This document shows positions 35,433 through 48,765 of a stretch of 64,000 nt of DNA, one piece after another. The notes below the pieces were generated by a model, which did not search any database, was not told the origin of the DNA, and saw nothing but the letters and a program-made list of their open reading frames with translations. A program made the position numbers and the translations under genes. Where the stretch lies: NCBI GenBank assembly GCA_008933995.1, contig WARS01000044.1, positions 3,284,429-3,348,428 of the forward strand, written 5' to 3'. The stretch's first letter is position 1; each line of letters opens with the position of its first letter. The stretch comes from Datnioides undecimradiatus. Its lineage: Eukaryota; Chordata; Actinopteri; Lobotiformes; Datnioididae.

Positions 35433-36487
35433 ACACATACACACACGACTTTCTCTCCAACCCCCCTTTCTCTATACGTGAACATGTTGGGAATGTGTTG
35501 TATTAGCATTTTCTTAGTCAAAGAGCAGCATAATCCCTCTGTGAACAGCCCTGCCGGCTGGGGAACACAGGAGGGGAGGACACAGACTGAAACACAGGAT
35601 TCAGTTCATTTCTACATCCTGCTGCAGCTAACTGACACTTTTTACTGACACTTTATGAAAACCAATTATAATGATGATATCAGGTCACATGACTCTACCA
35701 CCTTAAGTTTGGTTGTAAAAATGTGGGACGATGGTGGTGCTTCTTCAACTGGTAATGACATGATGGCTGGCATTTATGATTTCTGTTGCTCATAATAAAC
35801 CGTTGAACTTTAACTGTTGTTTTGGGGTCATATTTGCACCTTTTTGATAAATCAACAAGAAATAAGGTGAACGAGAGAGCGAGAGATGGAAATGAGATGC
35901 AGCAAAAGTCCAGATTCGAACAGTGGACTTTGCAGTTTATTGAGAGCATCTTAAACCCTATGGGCTTTGACTGTGCCACAAACATTAGAGTTTAAAAGTT
36001 GAAGTATGAAGAACAACTACAGCATTTTTGTCTTGAAGTATTCAAAGTTGAATGTAAGTATTTTTGTCTGTAACTATTTCTGTATTTATTCTAATGGTAT
36101 TTGTGTGCAGTGAGACAGGTATATTCAGTACAAATGACTGCTAACTAAGCAATCAGTCTCAGAGTTGATCAGAAGTGAGCAGCAGTATGTTGTACCTGTG
36201 CAGGTTCCTGGTGTGTGGCGGCCAGCTTGAGGAAAGTTCTCTGAGTCTGCAGGGCGTTGTTCACCATCTCAGCCTGTCGACCACAAAGAATCACAACCAC
36301 ACAGGTTAGGATTGTGACACACGGCACATTTTAGAGAAAGAAGAAAGCATGTCATATACAGTCTACACAATTTTCAGATTTGCATTTTCATTCTCTCTTG
36401 TTTACATGTTACCACTTTCAGTCACGCACATGGTAATACAGGCAGTGAATCTGTCTGTGTTAGGCATAAAAAAGAAAGCATAGCAGT

Positions 36488-36560
<73 letters not shown>

Positions 36561-38194
36561 TTTTTTCTCTCTATCTCACACACACACAGTGGGATAGTCC
36601 CAGCCAGCTGTGTCCTGTGTGTGTCTGAGACCTCCAGTTGCGGGCCAAGGAAACCACCAGGGAGGCTTTGTCCATAAAAGGAGCTCTGCAGACTTAAAGA
36701 AAGTACCTCTGACTTTCGCTCACACACTCCCCCCTCCTTCCCACCCTGTTCAGTGATGGGACACAGAGATAGAGATCTTCTTTGAAGGTAGAGAGTAAAA
36801 AATACACACACTCTTATTTTTTTAACATTTCTCTCCTGCTTGTACTCTTCTGTTGTGGAGCATTGCTTGATGTTTTGGATTTATTCCAAGGACATAGCAC
36901 AGCTGTTATTGCCAACTGCTTTACCACAAAACACACTTACAGTCCGAGAGGGAGTACAGGTCATTACTGAATAGGAAAAGGGGTTTGACTAGCAGTTGAA
37001 TTAATGTAAGGTCAAAGTTCAATCATACTCCCAAACTTGGGCAGTACAGGAAACACACATGAGAACACCTCAGTGCATTTCTACTTTGGAACCACAGACC
37101 TCCCATAATCACACATCATGATACTTTGGCTTTCCAGAGCTCTGCATGTCCTAGTGTGAACTAAAGTAGGACAATCCATGTTTGTTTATCAATATGTCAT
37201 ACATGTCAATTTCATTAAGTTGGGGAAATTTTAGGAGACAGATGTTTTCAAAAACTTTTCAAAAGAGTTACGCCTCATTAGAAGTGAATGAACTTGGTGT
37301 GTAAAATAGGAGGATAGCTGGTTTAAATGACGATTAATAGTTGCCTTTGCCAACAGTAGGCTGACAAACCTTTACCTTAACACTGTAAGTTTGGTGTAGG
37401 ACAGCAGCTGTGGCCACATCTGTCTACCACAGCTGCTGCAGAACGTGCCTGAGTGTGTGCACGGGCAGATGTTTGAATTTTATCCTTGTCCCAATTGGGA
37501 GATTTTATGCTCTAAGGTATAGAAAACCAAAGGCCAATAATGACATTGGTTATAAAATTTGTTTGCTTTCAAAAGTCAACAATGAACTGTCAAGCTCATA
37601 AATCAATGAGGTATTTCCATCTTCATCTCCATCTGCCCCGATTAGTTTCTGCTGTCTGCCTTGCATAAATATTTCAAAATCACTCCATGCCGCTTGTAAA
37701 GTTTATTCACAGTGAGAACTGAAGGTGACTCATGACTCTTTACTCTATTAACCTTTTTAAAAGCTACTCTCTTCTTTCATCTGGATTTTGATGACATGAC
37801 AGTAGGATGACACAGTTTAGAGACATGTTAGTGAATGAATCCAACTTAGCTTACATGTTTCTCCACCTCGCTCCCTATGGCTTTGCTGTGGTTCAGATAG
37901 TCTGACACTGGGCCATTCAGTAAGATGTCAAAGGCCTCGACACACGGAGACAAACCTGGAAACAGAGGTGCAAATCACTGCCTATTTAGACTGAGAATGT
38001 TACATGATAGAGTTCAATAGAGCTGTTTGATCGTCCTGAAAAAGATAAGATGAGTATTACTTAAGAACAAACTTGCCTCCATCGATGCCGTTGACACAGC
38101 CCCCGTTAGCCATGCCGCTGGACGTCTGCATGGTGACAGACATCTTCTCCAGGCGGGTCACAGCTCGCTCCAGTCGCTCCATTAAACTCTCCAT
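24502..38194 (-). CDS. cap2: Cyclase-associated actin cytoskeleton regulatory protein 2
   Basis: Twelve coding exons: 38194-38077, 37955-37855, 36273-36196, 31435-31292, 30899-30814, 29741-29636, 26341-26149, 25613-25447, 25338-25215, 25106-25024, 24848-24708, 24585-24502; 474 residues. The order is: N-terminal RLE-type coiled coil ([14 protein letters not shown], 5-18), helical folded domain (about 40-211) that acts on cofilin-bound actin, proline run (about 230-242), WH2-like [10 protein letters not shown] (261-270), and C-terminal CARP beta-domain (about 318-474) that exchanges nucleotide on G-actin. CAP1 and CAP2 are close; I choose cap2 because rbm24 and stmnd1 follow as at human 6p22. 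The first intron has a GC donor. Introns are long and repeat-rich, with no nested gene seen. The start ATG has a strong context (CACCATGG) in an exon beginning after TTTCTAG. Confidence 0.93.
27610..27670. mobile_element. Short remnant of percomorph repeat in cap2 intron
   Basis: The phrase GGCATTTTATAGGCCAAACA followed by ATTAA and ATAGATAAAATAG resembles the end of the repeat family seen at 10470-10720. Only about 60 bases are recognisable. Confidence 0.35.
28374..29009. mobile_element. Fold-back, MITE-like element in cap2 intron
   Basis: The ends are imperfect inverted repeats: TTAACGGAACAGTT on the left and AACTATTCCTTTAA on the right, 12 of 14 matching when complemented. Inside, GACTGGAAACAGGGGGAAAC (about 28477) is mirrored by the complement of a block at about 28842-28880 (TTTCCCCATATGTTTCCAGTC). 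The inverted arms therefore extend well beyond the tips. There is no coding sequence. I recognise the sequence as a common percomorph repeat; the TTAA ends are suggestive of a DNA transposon but not proof. Confidence 0.6.
30281..30325. repeat. Perfect 21-bp inverted repeat with 3-nt loop
   Basis: The left arm 30281-30301 and right arm 30305-30325 are exact reverse complements around the loop TTG. Pairing stops at both outer edges (A opposite A). It lies in the cap2 intron between exons 30899-30814 and 29741-29636, about 490 nt downstream of the former. Confidence 0.9.
32510..32770. mobile_element. Degenerate repeat remnants in cap2 intron
   Basis: Two short stretches resemble the percomorph repeat family noted elsewhere: one around TTGATTAGTTTTCCAATTAT (about 32537) and one around TTGACCAATAAATTGGTCAA (about 32725). 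They are too diverged to delimit. Confidence 0.3.
33783..33818. repeat. (CA)18 microsatellite in cap2 intron
   Basis: Uninterrupted CA run; a complementary (TG) run lies 212 nt to the right in the same intron. Confidence 0.95.
34031..34082. repeat. (TG)26 microsatellite in cap2 intron
   Basis: Uninterrupted TG run, complementary to the CA run at 33783-33818. Confidence 0.95.
35401..35447. repeat. Imperfect (CA)n microsatellite in cap2 intron
   Basis: CA array with two TA interruptions, preceded by a short CT-rich run (35381-35400). Confidence 0.95.
36489..36560. repeat. Compound (CA)n(CT)n microsatellite in cap2 intron
   Basis: A CA array (36489-36525) passes directly into a CT array (to about 36560). 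It lies about 215 nt upstream, in the transcript, of the acceptor of exon 36273-36196. Confidence 0.95.
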
Positions 38195-41100
38195 GGTGAC
38201 ACAGCTAGAAACAAAAGCAGGAATGGTTAAGTTCTTTCTAATCTCAGGCAGAAAATTAGTTTTGTGATACAGAGGGTATGTTGTTTAGCTTTTTTGATCA
38301 AACTGTGTGGTGCTAAGAGATCAATACTGGGTCTTAAGTGAAAAAATAACTATTAAGGTTTCCCACCCTGCTGCCCTGGGTTTTCAAAAAGGCTGACATC
38401 ATATCACCACAGAGTGAAACTAAATTTAGTTAGTGATGTTGGGTTAAGATGAACACTGTCTCTGTTTGAGCTGTCTAGCCCCCTGCCACATGTCACAACC
38501 TCATGAACACATCATACAGCTGAATTAAGGAGGGACAGAGGACTGAGCCAGGCTGAGAGAAACGTTTAGAAAATTAAATGCAATGAAAAAATTTAAGGAA
38601 TGCTGGAAAAATACCAGGTGAAAAATACATGTATGTTCAGATACAAACGAATGGAAGACATGTTGTCTCTTTTGGCCTAATGAGACCTACAGTGAAGAAA
38701 ACAAAATGAAATAAGCACCTGAAAATATTGAGACAATGTATGCTGCCAGATATTTGTGAGAGATTAAGTAAACTTTTAAAACAAAGTTTATTGCAGGAAT
38801 AAATATTGAGAAACAATGGGATGAAAACATAAAAATGAGCTGGTTTTACCTCGCAATGCTCATAATATTTAGATTTTATTTGTACGATTACTTATTTGAC
38901 ATTGAAGAGAAGTAAGGAATATTGTATAGAAATGAGTTCACAACAAAACTGTATGGATCCCAAATACTCTAAACTTCAGGCCTTTAATCTATACATTTTT
39001 ATTTTAGAGCAACTCTGTGAGATCACCTGTGCTGAGGCTGACTGGTGACCTCAATGACCTTGGATAGTCCCCTGATGACATTTCCACATGTTAACACAAA
39101 CAGCCCCCAGCCAGGTTGTTTAGAGATGAGACACTCTGAGAAAGATGCTGTTTGGGCTGCTGAAGTCCTGCTTGCCATTTAAACAACATACGCGACTCTA
39201 TAGACAGAATTATTCACAAGTGGCTCACTGCCACGAGGTAAACAAATCTCCAGCTGTAATCGAATACCACTGAAACACATTGGAGATGGCAGCACCGACC
39301 CTACTGGATCTCCATCTTTAGCACTGACCAGCCATATGCATCACCGCGAGGCAATGCAGGCCTGTTTCCAATACTTATTAGTCACTAGGGTGGAATCCAA
39401 TCCAGCAACCCACTGCATGTTTACACAAACTACTGCAAGGTAACATGCACCTCCTAATATGACACCTGCTACCTTCACATCCAACACACAAACCAGTGGT
39501 GTGAGTTATTATCTGTTTTATTTGTTTCACAAATGATCTATAAAAACACCAGCAAGCTCCCCATTAATATGGCAGCTGTGTAGACTGCATTGTGTTCCCT
39601 GTCTGTAATCTTTGTAAATTATGTCTCATAATTATGTGGTATGAGCAGCAAACATGTCCTGATGGGCGTCATCAAGTCATCTTTCCGGAGAAACCTCTCA
39701 GCAGTGCCAGATGCCTCTCGCAGGACTCTGCTGCTATTTCTGCTCTCTGGGTCACAACAGCTCTTAGGCAAGACCTGAATCCTGGAGAGCTCCGTGTTGG
39801 TTGATCATGTGCAACAAGTCACATATATAGCAACAGGGTATTGTTGTTTGTTTTTTGGGTACCACATTCTTTTATTTCTGTGCCAAGCCAAAAATCTGTC
39901 TATGCAATTTGCTTGAATATCAAACATTGCCTAAACATATATTGCCAGCACAAAACTACTTAACTGGGGGTTACATGTATAGCAGATGAAAGACATTCTA
40001 CCAGACAAAAGTTTATCCTGGTAATTTCCTCAATATTGCTCTAAATTGTAACCAAAAGCTTTATAATTGGTCAATAAATCATTTACTAAAGATTTATAGC
40101 TCTATAACTGTCGGGTTGTAAAGACACTCACCATTTCAGCAGTTTAATTCATGGCAAACACCACGTCACCTCTGGACCAAAATACAGCTTATTAACATCT
40201 TGTTAACTTATTAACATTTGCATTGTGCAGACGTGATTGATTATTGGAAGACGGCATTATTACAAACTTGAACATGTGACACATATATCACACGCTAATA
40301 CTAGACTGACTAACTTCTGCATTTTAACATCAAACTCAATGGCTTGAAAGTGACCTATAAAGCATTAGTAAGTGATTTATTCATATTTATTAAAACTATT
40401 ACTGACTTTTAGCAACAACTTATAAACTCCATTGGGCGGTTTAGTAACTCTTTAAAGCTGAGTTTTTAATGTTCTACAGACGAAGCGACGAATGGACCCA
40501 TGGAGAAAACAATCATCACTCATTTATTGGAGTCTGAGGTTGCAGCTTTGAATTCTATACATTAAATAGAGAACAGAGTCAAGTACTGTATTTCCTCAAG
40601 CTCAAAACACTCCACTTAATCACTGTCTGGCTCAATAATAATGTCAAATTTAAAGAACACAGCCAGCATCTGCACTGATTGTATTTCCAACCAGCCAAAA
40701 TCTCCATGGCAATGCAAACACATGGCCAATGATTTGCTTTTTGCCTTTCATATACATCACAGAAGCTGAATGGGAGCCAGCCACAGTGGGTTCAAACCAT
40801 CAGTAGACAAAACATCTATCAATGATTTTCAGCATTTGTATTAAATAGACTTTGGTGGACTTCAGCTGTCAGTATATGAACACATTCCTCCCTCTGTTCC
40901 TGGAGGCAGGTGGGCAACTGTGTCTGCCACATAAAGCCCCCATCCAACAGCTGAGAAAGCACACATGTTACTGCAATGGAAAGATACTACTGACTCACCC
41001 TGACCTGCATGTGTCTTCTGAACCCTCTGGCCTGGTATCTGATCTTTGGGGCTATATTGGGCCACAGGCTGCCATTTGCTGCTATGGGCCTACTGTAAGA

Positions 41101-42184
41101 TACAGGTCTCAGTGATTTGTGCTGTACTGTGGCTAATGAAGATAAAGTAAACTTGGTAAAGTTAACCAGTAACAACGTTGAGTACTACAGCTACCAAAAC
41201 AGAAAGCTAATATATCATCAGTATAAGCGGTTAGTCAGACTTTGTATTTGTTTACACAAAAAAAACCTGCTGTGGTGCCTTTATTGTTGTTGTTGTTGAA
41301 TTGAATATAAGTTGGCATGAAGATTTAATTGAACTAAAATAAAGCTGAGTTTTAGCTATACAATGACTACATCTATATACAGTAGTAAAATGAGCCTAAT
41401 GATAGAAATAAAGCATTTTAATGAGATCCTAGGACTAGCATTAGTTGTGAATATGTTTATAGGCTTTTAAGAGGTCATTAATCATGTAATTAACAATGAT
41501 ACAATGTCAACTCAAGGCCCAGGTGGATTCAGGAGCTTTTGATCACAACAAATGAGCTTCATCATCATATAAGTTTCTATGCTTTCATATTTTGTTCGAG
41601 TATTTCAGCACTTTCTCTCCAGGGTGGCTCAAAAGTTGAGTTTAACAGTAAAAGATCTACATAACAATAATTTTGTGGAGGTCGTACATTAGAATCCAAA
41701 GCTGCAAAAGCTGAGGAGAGACTGGTATGAGATGCCATAATGAATGCTTATATGAAAGCTTATAATAAATGATCTATAACACTGACATGCTGCTTCAAGC
41801 TCATTTTGGATAATTACAGGTGCTCATAAGGCAGACATTCTCAAGCCAAACATGATCGCGCCTCATAATAAGACATGACATGGCACTGGCGCGTTGACAA
41901 GACTTTCACCGCCCCTCAAACCTGATGCTTCATGGTCCGTATCACCATAACTTCAAACAACAAACAACAAGAAATCAGGTCACAAAATCAAAACAGTGTG
42001 CTCTTTTATTGCACCATGGTAAAACTTAAGAATCCATGGCGCACAGGAAGCAGGTGAAGATGACTCGAAGGGACGTTTTTGCGTACACATCTCAGTCGGA
42101 CACCCCCACCGCAGGACATTACTCCCTCCGCCCCAGCCCGAAAATTAACCAAAGTTCACATGTATTTAGAAACTCATCAGTAGG

Positions 42185-42490
42185 AAACAACTCACCTCCC
42201 TCCTCTGGTCCGCGTAAATTTCTGTCGGGATGTTTTGTTGGGATTGTCAATGTCCCCTGGACGGATTCGTGGCTGCTGTGCGCTGCTGCCTGCGGTCCCC
42301 TCCTGCCTCCCTGCCCCGTCACTCAGCTGCTCGCAGGACCGACACTCTTCCGGGATGTCCTAATTAAGCAACACGGTGAACCTGAGAGCCACTCGGCGCG
42401 CAAAGACCAGGACCATGACTCAGTGCCGCAGTATCTCCTCTGGGGCGGCTGGGCAATTACCTCGCAGGCAACATGGCAGCCTCATAGCGC
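42185..42490 (-). promoter_or_regulatory. Probable cap2 non-coding first exon and promoter
   Basis: The block has the highest G+C and CpG content for several kilobases. A consensus donor GGGAG|GTGAGT on the minus strand ends an exon at 42196. The start-codon exon has a matching acceptor (TTTCTAG, at 38206-38200), giving a first intron of about 4 kb. The transcription start is not defined. Confidence 0.55.
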
Positions 42491-42499
42491 CCAGCTAAA

Positions 42500-44490
42500 A
42501 ATACACGGGTGTTTGACGCTGTGGCGATGTCTGGACGGGTCTCTCCTGGACTCATCATCCTTACAGAGTCCATTAGAGTGAACTCAGGCCAGGGTTTGAA
42601 CTCCCAACTCGGAACCCCCCTTTTTAAAATCCGTGAGCAGTAATATTCAAACATCTAAGTACACCCTGCTGAGAGGCATTAATAAGAAATCAAGCATACT
42701 ATTCATTGCTAATAAATCTATGATCAGTCAAGATAAATAATCCACAGATTTAGTGTCGTCCTCATTGCACATAAAGTTTTCGGATTTCAGATCGACAGAT
42801 TTGTTTTTAAATGGGCCAAATACGGGGCAGCAGATGCAAGATATTTTGGATTAAGTCCATCGTCTGAACCAACACCAAAAACACTGGGTCCTACCCATAA
42901 TGCAACCTGATCGCATCCATTCTTACATGCATTCACAGTATCATCAGACTTGGAAGAGATCCTCCTGTAATCCTGGGTGCCAGTGCATTAAAAATAGCTT
43001 TTTTAATGCTTGATTTGCCTTTTTAAAAAAATGAATTTAGAGCATATCTGCAGGAAACAATAGAAGAGAGAGGAGGGCAAAGGTCCTGGGATGTGCTTTA
43101 TGGTCATCACCTTAACCTACCTGAATTGTTGCGTATCTACAGTGGTTCATTTATTAATAAGTAAAACCAGATACAACCAGTGGTTTCTTTTCCCAAACCC
43201 AGCTGCGTTGCAACTACAGCTACTCTGGAGTGTGAATAATAAGTAGTACTGACTTTAGATGTCACTTCCAGAGTCACCTTGGATGGCCCTTTAAAGTCTC
43301 GATCACCAGTTCAATAAAGTAACAGCTTTCGTTTCATTATATCATGAGATCATATGCTATGATTGCTTCTGATTTCACCCATAAGGCCTTGCTGCATCCA
43401 TGCTGTGTCATGATCACCTGTCTACAGTATGTGGCCCAGTTTCATGTTTCACCAGGAACCAAAATACTCCCTGGAGCCGAGTAAAAGAAGGTAGAGACAT
43501 GGTAGTGCAATCTTTATAACATGACTTATTGATCAGGGAGTGGATGAATCATTGATACACTGAGTCCTGAAAGACTTTATTATGTGTCAGTGACTGTAAT
43601 TTGAGTGTCTTCTCAAGCTGGTTTGAGGAGGAACAGCGCAGCGTCTGGCATGTGTGATGTGTTTGTCACTTCACAGGCAAAGAAATAAGACACGCACATA
43701 CCCAAAACTCACAAATACATGCTGGCTATGGGCCACAGGCTGTTCAATGTTAAATAAATAACTGTGCAATTGATAATTGCATTAATAAAGTATGTACGTT
43801 TGAGAGCATTAATTGCAGGACTGTACACTGTATTTTTGTTTGGCTGTTTGCAGGTTGTTGATTCAAAGTTAATTTGACATGTTGGAGTACCAGCCTGGGT
43901 GACTTGTTGGAGCTAACAGTTGCTAACTGGCTACATTTGGTTGCGATTGTTGGAGGTTGCTAGTTTATAAGTTGGGGACGTGCCCTTGGCTGAAAAGGTG
44001 GCGAGTCGGTACCAACACCAGTGCCATGAAAAGCAAAAAGTGATGTTGTAGAAAAATTATGATCAATATTAGAAGTGACGATATGAAATAAAAATGCTGT
44101 AAGACTGTGTTACTTTGAAATAAAGAAGGGTACAATGAGTTGAGTTTTAATGAATGTCCTTGTTTTATGCAAAGGTTTTTGTCATTTTTATATTTAAAAC
44201 AAATTCCCTATATAATTATTTATTTCACAATGGTATTTTTTTATTTAATATAATTTTGTACATGGTAAGCACAAACAAATATGTTATATATAAATATATT
44301 ATTAATACATTCATATGAATATAGAGGAATGAGATGCAGAGAGAGCTCATAAAAGGTGTCCAGGGGAAGATCAAACAGCTATTGGATATGTGTAAAAAAG
44401 CTCATAATTTGAGATGAATTTCACAATCAAATACTCTGACATGGAACCTCAGTTTAACTGCAGTCGTGATGAAAAGAAATGGCACCAAGC
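42500..44490. other. Intergenic gap between rbm24 and cap2
   Basis: No coding exon is recognised. There is a small AT-rich hairpin at 42985-43009 (GCATTAAAAA, 4-nt loop, and its complement). The right part is AT-rich with many ATTTA-type stretches and approaches the rbm24 3' end. Confidence 0.55.
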
Positions 44491-44508
44491 TTTTTAAATA
44501 TAGAACAT

Positions 44509-44514
44509 TTTATT
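44509..44514 (-). terminator. Candidate rbm24 polyadenylation signal (AATAAA)
   Basis: One of several minus-strand AATAAA copies. It would give a 3'UTR of about 2.3 kb, in keeping with the long 3'UTRs of RBM24 genes. The real site cannot be fixed from sequence alone. Confidence 0.3.
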
Positions 44515-45379
44515 CAAATTTTGAATAAATGGTGTTGAAATTCTGAAGTAAAGGTTTTTAATATCAACAGGACCTTTGCATTTAAATAGTAACACTTTAC
44601 ATGCCTTCATCCAGTGACAATGAAAAGCTTCCTTAAAAAGTTTTTTTGTCATTTATTTTTCATATTTCCCTTGTAAGAAATAGTTCAAGTATAAAAATTC
44701 CCAACAGTGTAAAATAGCCCATCTGATGAATATTAAGCAAAAGAAGCACAGCTACTGAAACCTCGACGACGACTATACATTCTAGTGGAGAAAGCAGCAT
44801 TTTCGCTTGTTTTTTGTGAAATTATTTTTTCCTCTTATCTAAACACAGAAGAGGCAGAGTACAATCTGCATGCAAACAGGCCTGCATTTAAATAAAGTTT
44901 CTTTCCTACAAAAGGCATAAAGGCATTAAGCTAATATGTAATGTCATGTTCTAAAGAATCAACAAAATAAAATAAAATAAAAGTACAGTGCACATAACAG
45001 TATCTTAAATAACTCCTACATCAACATTTTTGGTTGAGTATGTTAATAATAATAATTATAATAATATTATTACTAAAACTAATCAATAACTTATATATGC
45101 CTTGAGATGAGTACATAATGATATTAATACAGTACCGCCACTAAGTCTCTACTCTCAGAGCGTCAACATTGTCAACCCTCAAAAATAAATATTTTAAATA
45201 GTAGATTTCTCTCTTTTTTCATTTTTTTTTTTATCTCTTAAATAGCAGTAAAAATGTAAGGCACACAGACCAACATAACGTCAAAGAGTCAAACCCCCGT
45301 CCTCTCCACCCCACCTGGTGTTCTTAACAGACATGAGGCAGGCCAGTTGTTGGGGTGGCTTTGGTGAAAGTGTGTGCAT

Positions 45380-45401
45380 GTGTGTGTGTGTGTGTGTGTG
45401 T
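45380..45401. repeat. (TG)n microsatellite in rbm24 3'UTR region
   Basis: Short TG run, CA-rich on the rbm24 sense strand. Confidence 0.9.
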
Positions 45402-46588
45402 GAGCGTGTACCTGACACCAGACTACAGCAGCACAGAGGTGGAAGTGCTGACAGCTGCAGGGCTGAATGACTGGGGGGGGGGGGCTCTGCTGTGGGGCTC
45501 GGTGTTGGGTGGAGGGGTGTGAAGCTGGTTCCCAAATGGGCCCGGCCAGGGATTAAAATGTGACAGCTCAACAAACGAGCACAAGTGATGCGTTCTTTCC
45601 AGAGTGATCTGTCTGTGTGGCTGTGGAGCGGCTCTGTCCACCCCCACCAGCAGCTGCTCTCTGTCTCTCCCTCTTTCTTTCTCTCTTTCTTTCTCTCCAT
45701 CCCAGAGCCCAGAAACACCACTGTGCTGCCTTTGTCTTTGACTGCTATGTGTGCAACTCTGGATGCATGTGTCGCTGTACGTGTGAGTGAAACATGCGGA
45801 AAAGCAACTGATTTAGTGTTCCTCATTGTCTGAAGCCATTTTCAACCTCTCTCCTTTTGTCAGTGCGTTTGTTTTGTTTGCCAAGTCCCTCTTTAGTCCA
45901 AGAATCAAGTCAGAGTTGATGACATTTTCAGTTTTTTGTGTCTTTTCTTTGTTGTTTTGTCTCCTGGTGATTTGTTTGCTTTGCATAGGTCAAGAGGTCG
46001 GGACACAGAGTAAAAAAAAGGGACATTCAGCATCAGGAAGATAAAAAAGGTAGTTCTTCAAATATGTGTGACACGACAAGTTACGACTCTTCGACTTCCT
46101 GACAGAGGTCACAGAATAATAGCTAACACGTTGGAAACGGTTCCATTTCCCTGATTATCAGAAAATATTAACTTGAAAAAAATGCACTTGAAAAGACAAA
46201 AAGAACAAGAAGAGCCCCCAATTTGTAACAATAACAATAATAAATATAAATGTTTATGAGGGCATCAAATAACTGAAAACACTTGTGGAAAACCACGAGT
46301 GAAAAATAAGAGAACAGTTCCTAAACTAACGTTAAAGACAGCAATAGGACTTAAAGGCTTAGTTTAACACCTATACCAACCACAGGGATTAGTTCCTGCA
46401 TATCTTGTCTAGAAATAAGTACTCTACTACAATGATAATAGTAATCATAATAATTATAATAGTAATAACAACAACAATAATAATAGTAAATCACTTTCCA
46501 TTATTTGTTCTGCGACTTTTTTTCATTTTCTTGTTTTTTGGTTGAAGCACAGCAAGTTGGAAAGTTACTGTAAAAAGTTCCCACCTCA

Positions 46589-46634
46589 CCATCATCATCA
46601 TCACTACCATCATCATCATCATCATCATCATCAC
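46589..46634. repeat. (CAT)n trinucleotide repeat in rbm24 3'UTR
   Basis: Interrupted CAT array about 155-200 nt past the rbm24 stop. It reads as repeated GAU/AUG triplets in the mRNA. Confidence 0.95.
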
Positions 46635-46786
46635 CTTTTTAAAGCAACTCTGCCTCTGAGTCGCTGACACACCCTCCCTTAAGGCCACTCTCTCTTCCTT
46701 TTCCTCTGCTGCTCCTTGTCAAGACCAGTCAGCTGTGGCCGGGGGCAGGCCTCCACGCTCTGCATGTCCAGGGGTTGCAGTGGCTG

Positions 46787-48723
46787 CTATTGCATACGGT
46801 CGGCTTGCAGCTGCTGAGGCTGGTACTGACCGAAGGCTGCGGCGGCGGCGGCAGCTGAGCCCGGGGCAGCAGTGGCTAAAGGCTGCTGGACTGCATAGCC
46901 ATAGCCGGCAGTAGCCACATAACCTGCGGCTGCAGGGGATGCGGCATAGGGATACTGGTCGTATGCAGCGGCAGCGGCAGCACTGGCAGCGGCTGCAGAA
47001 TACTGCGCATAGGCAGCTCCAGTGTAGTCAATGTAGGGGGAGGAGGCGGTGGCTGGTGCAGTGGCTGCAGGTTGCACATGAGGGATGACCACACTAGGCT
47101 GTACGAAGGCCTGAGGGTACACATAGTGGGCGGGGATGCTGTGAAACAAACACACATGCGACAGGTTAGTTTAATTCACCCCATCTGAGAGTGACACCAC
47201 CCATCCTGAAACCCAAACCCAACTCCATCACACTGCGGCCAAGCGCCCTCCCACCACCCAACCCCAGTCCAATCCATCATCAAGAACACCAAGGAAATGC
47301 CTGCTAGTAGGGATTAGAACAATATAGGGTTGCCAAAATAGAAATCTCTCTGTGAAAAGGAGACTGGAAGGTGAGGAAGACTTGAGAGAACAGCCAGAGG
47401 TGTTAAATCTCTGGGTCACTCAGATCTACTGAAAATTCACATTTGTATGATTACATTTAGTGGAGATGATGATGTCTAGTTCTTTATGGGAGATAACATG
47501 GGAGCAGGTCTCATATTGTCTGTTTGGATCAGTTTTGAGTTGAGAAGTTGTGGAGTCAAAGGTACAGAGAGGCAGAGGGAGGTGAGAAAACAAAAAGTTG
47601 AGGATCTGTAACCTGCAGCTTGTTTGTCCATCACATGTGGATTTGGCCCTGGTGCAGTCCCCCTGCCTGCTGCAGGGTGAGCTGGTGGGGAGGACAGAGA
47701 GGGGAGGCTTACAGTGCCGGGGGCAGGGGTGCGGACAGAGGAGATGAGCCCAGGGAAGCATTGTGAAAATGTCACTGCCACTTTGACAGCTGGACAGTTT
47801 TCAAAAAGGGACGCTGCTGGCCATTTCCCCCTCTGTGTCGGGACAAAGAGCCGGGAGGCAGCGGGGGGAGCCGGGACTAGGCTCTGCACCCAGAGGGATG
47901 TTTCGATTAAATAAACAATTATGAACAATGAGCACATTCTGCCCTCCATGACATAGCCTTATCCCGGCCCCAGACTCTATAAGGTCTGGAAACTCAGTGG
48001 GACAGCAAGCATGAGCGCAGCTTTTGAAATTTTGACTACTGGTTGAGAGAAGTGTCATCTTTGGTGTCCACTTTGGACTGTAGGTGGAAGAAAATATGAA
48101 AAAAAACTTGAAAGCTTTAGATCTTGATCTTTTGATCTTTTATCTTTAGAGATAAAAGGAGAGTCAAATTCAAGCTCACTTTAATTCAAATGGAATGAGA
48201 AGCATCAGAAAGAATTTGATATTTGTTACACAGACTAAAGCACAGACTGGAAGTAAGTTTGATTGAAGGTGGCTCAAAAATCTGTTGAGAGAAAATCAAG
48301 GAAACCAAATATAATCAGCTGAGTCTGTGTAAATGAACATCGGGATTGGGAGAGAAGAGAGGAGGTGCAGAAAATGTTAAATGTTGAAAGGCAGGATCTA
48401 TCGTGGCAACCCTACTGTCAGCACTCCATTATCCAATCCAACCCACATCTCAACCGAAAACACTGTGCCAGGAGAAAAACAGGAAAAACAAAACAAGAGC
48501 AAGGCGTCAGAGAGGAAGAAATTTGTAAAAATAGTCCACCTCGACTAGACTGATTACAGAAACACCGACAACAACAAGGGCACAGCACAATCACTCCAAT
48601 GAAAAGACAGAAAAAAGAAAAAGGGGAAAGTATAAACCGAGTAGGTGGGTATGTGGAGGTTTGGTGTGGCTGTAAGTAAAGGGCAAAGGTCAATGTTTTC
48701 ACTGTTTTCACACATACAAGGCT

Positions 48724-48765
<42 letters not shown>

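Noticed and set aside
42036-42581. 181-codon open frame on the plus strand
   Set aside because: It is antisense to the probable cap2 first exon and promoter, has no family resemblance, and is explained by high G+C lowering stop frequency.
42985-43009. AT-rich hairpin as a transcription terminator
   Set aside because: Ten AT-rich base pairs arise often by chance in such sequence, and stem-loop terminators of this type are not used by vertebrate Pol II genes.
45281-45826. 181-codon open frame on the minus strand
   Set aside because: It lies in the rbm24 3'UTR region and includes a TG microsatellite translated as His-Thr repeats; composition is not protein-like.
47476-47949. 157-codon open frame on the minus strand
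   Set aside because: Located in rbm24 intron 3 with no recognisable domain or splice context.
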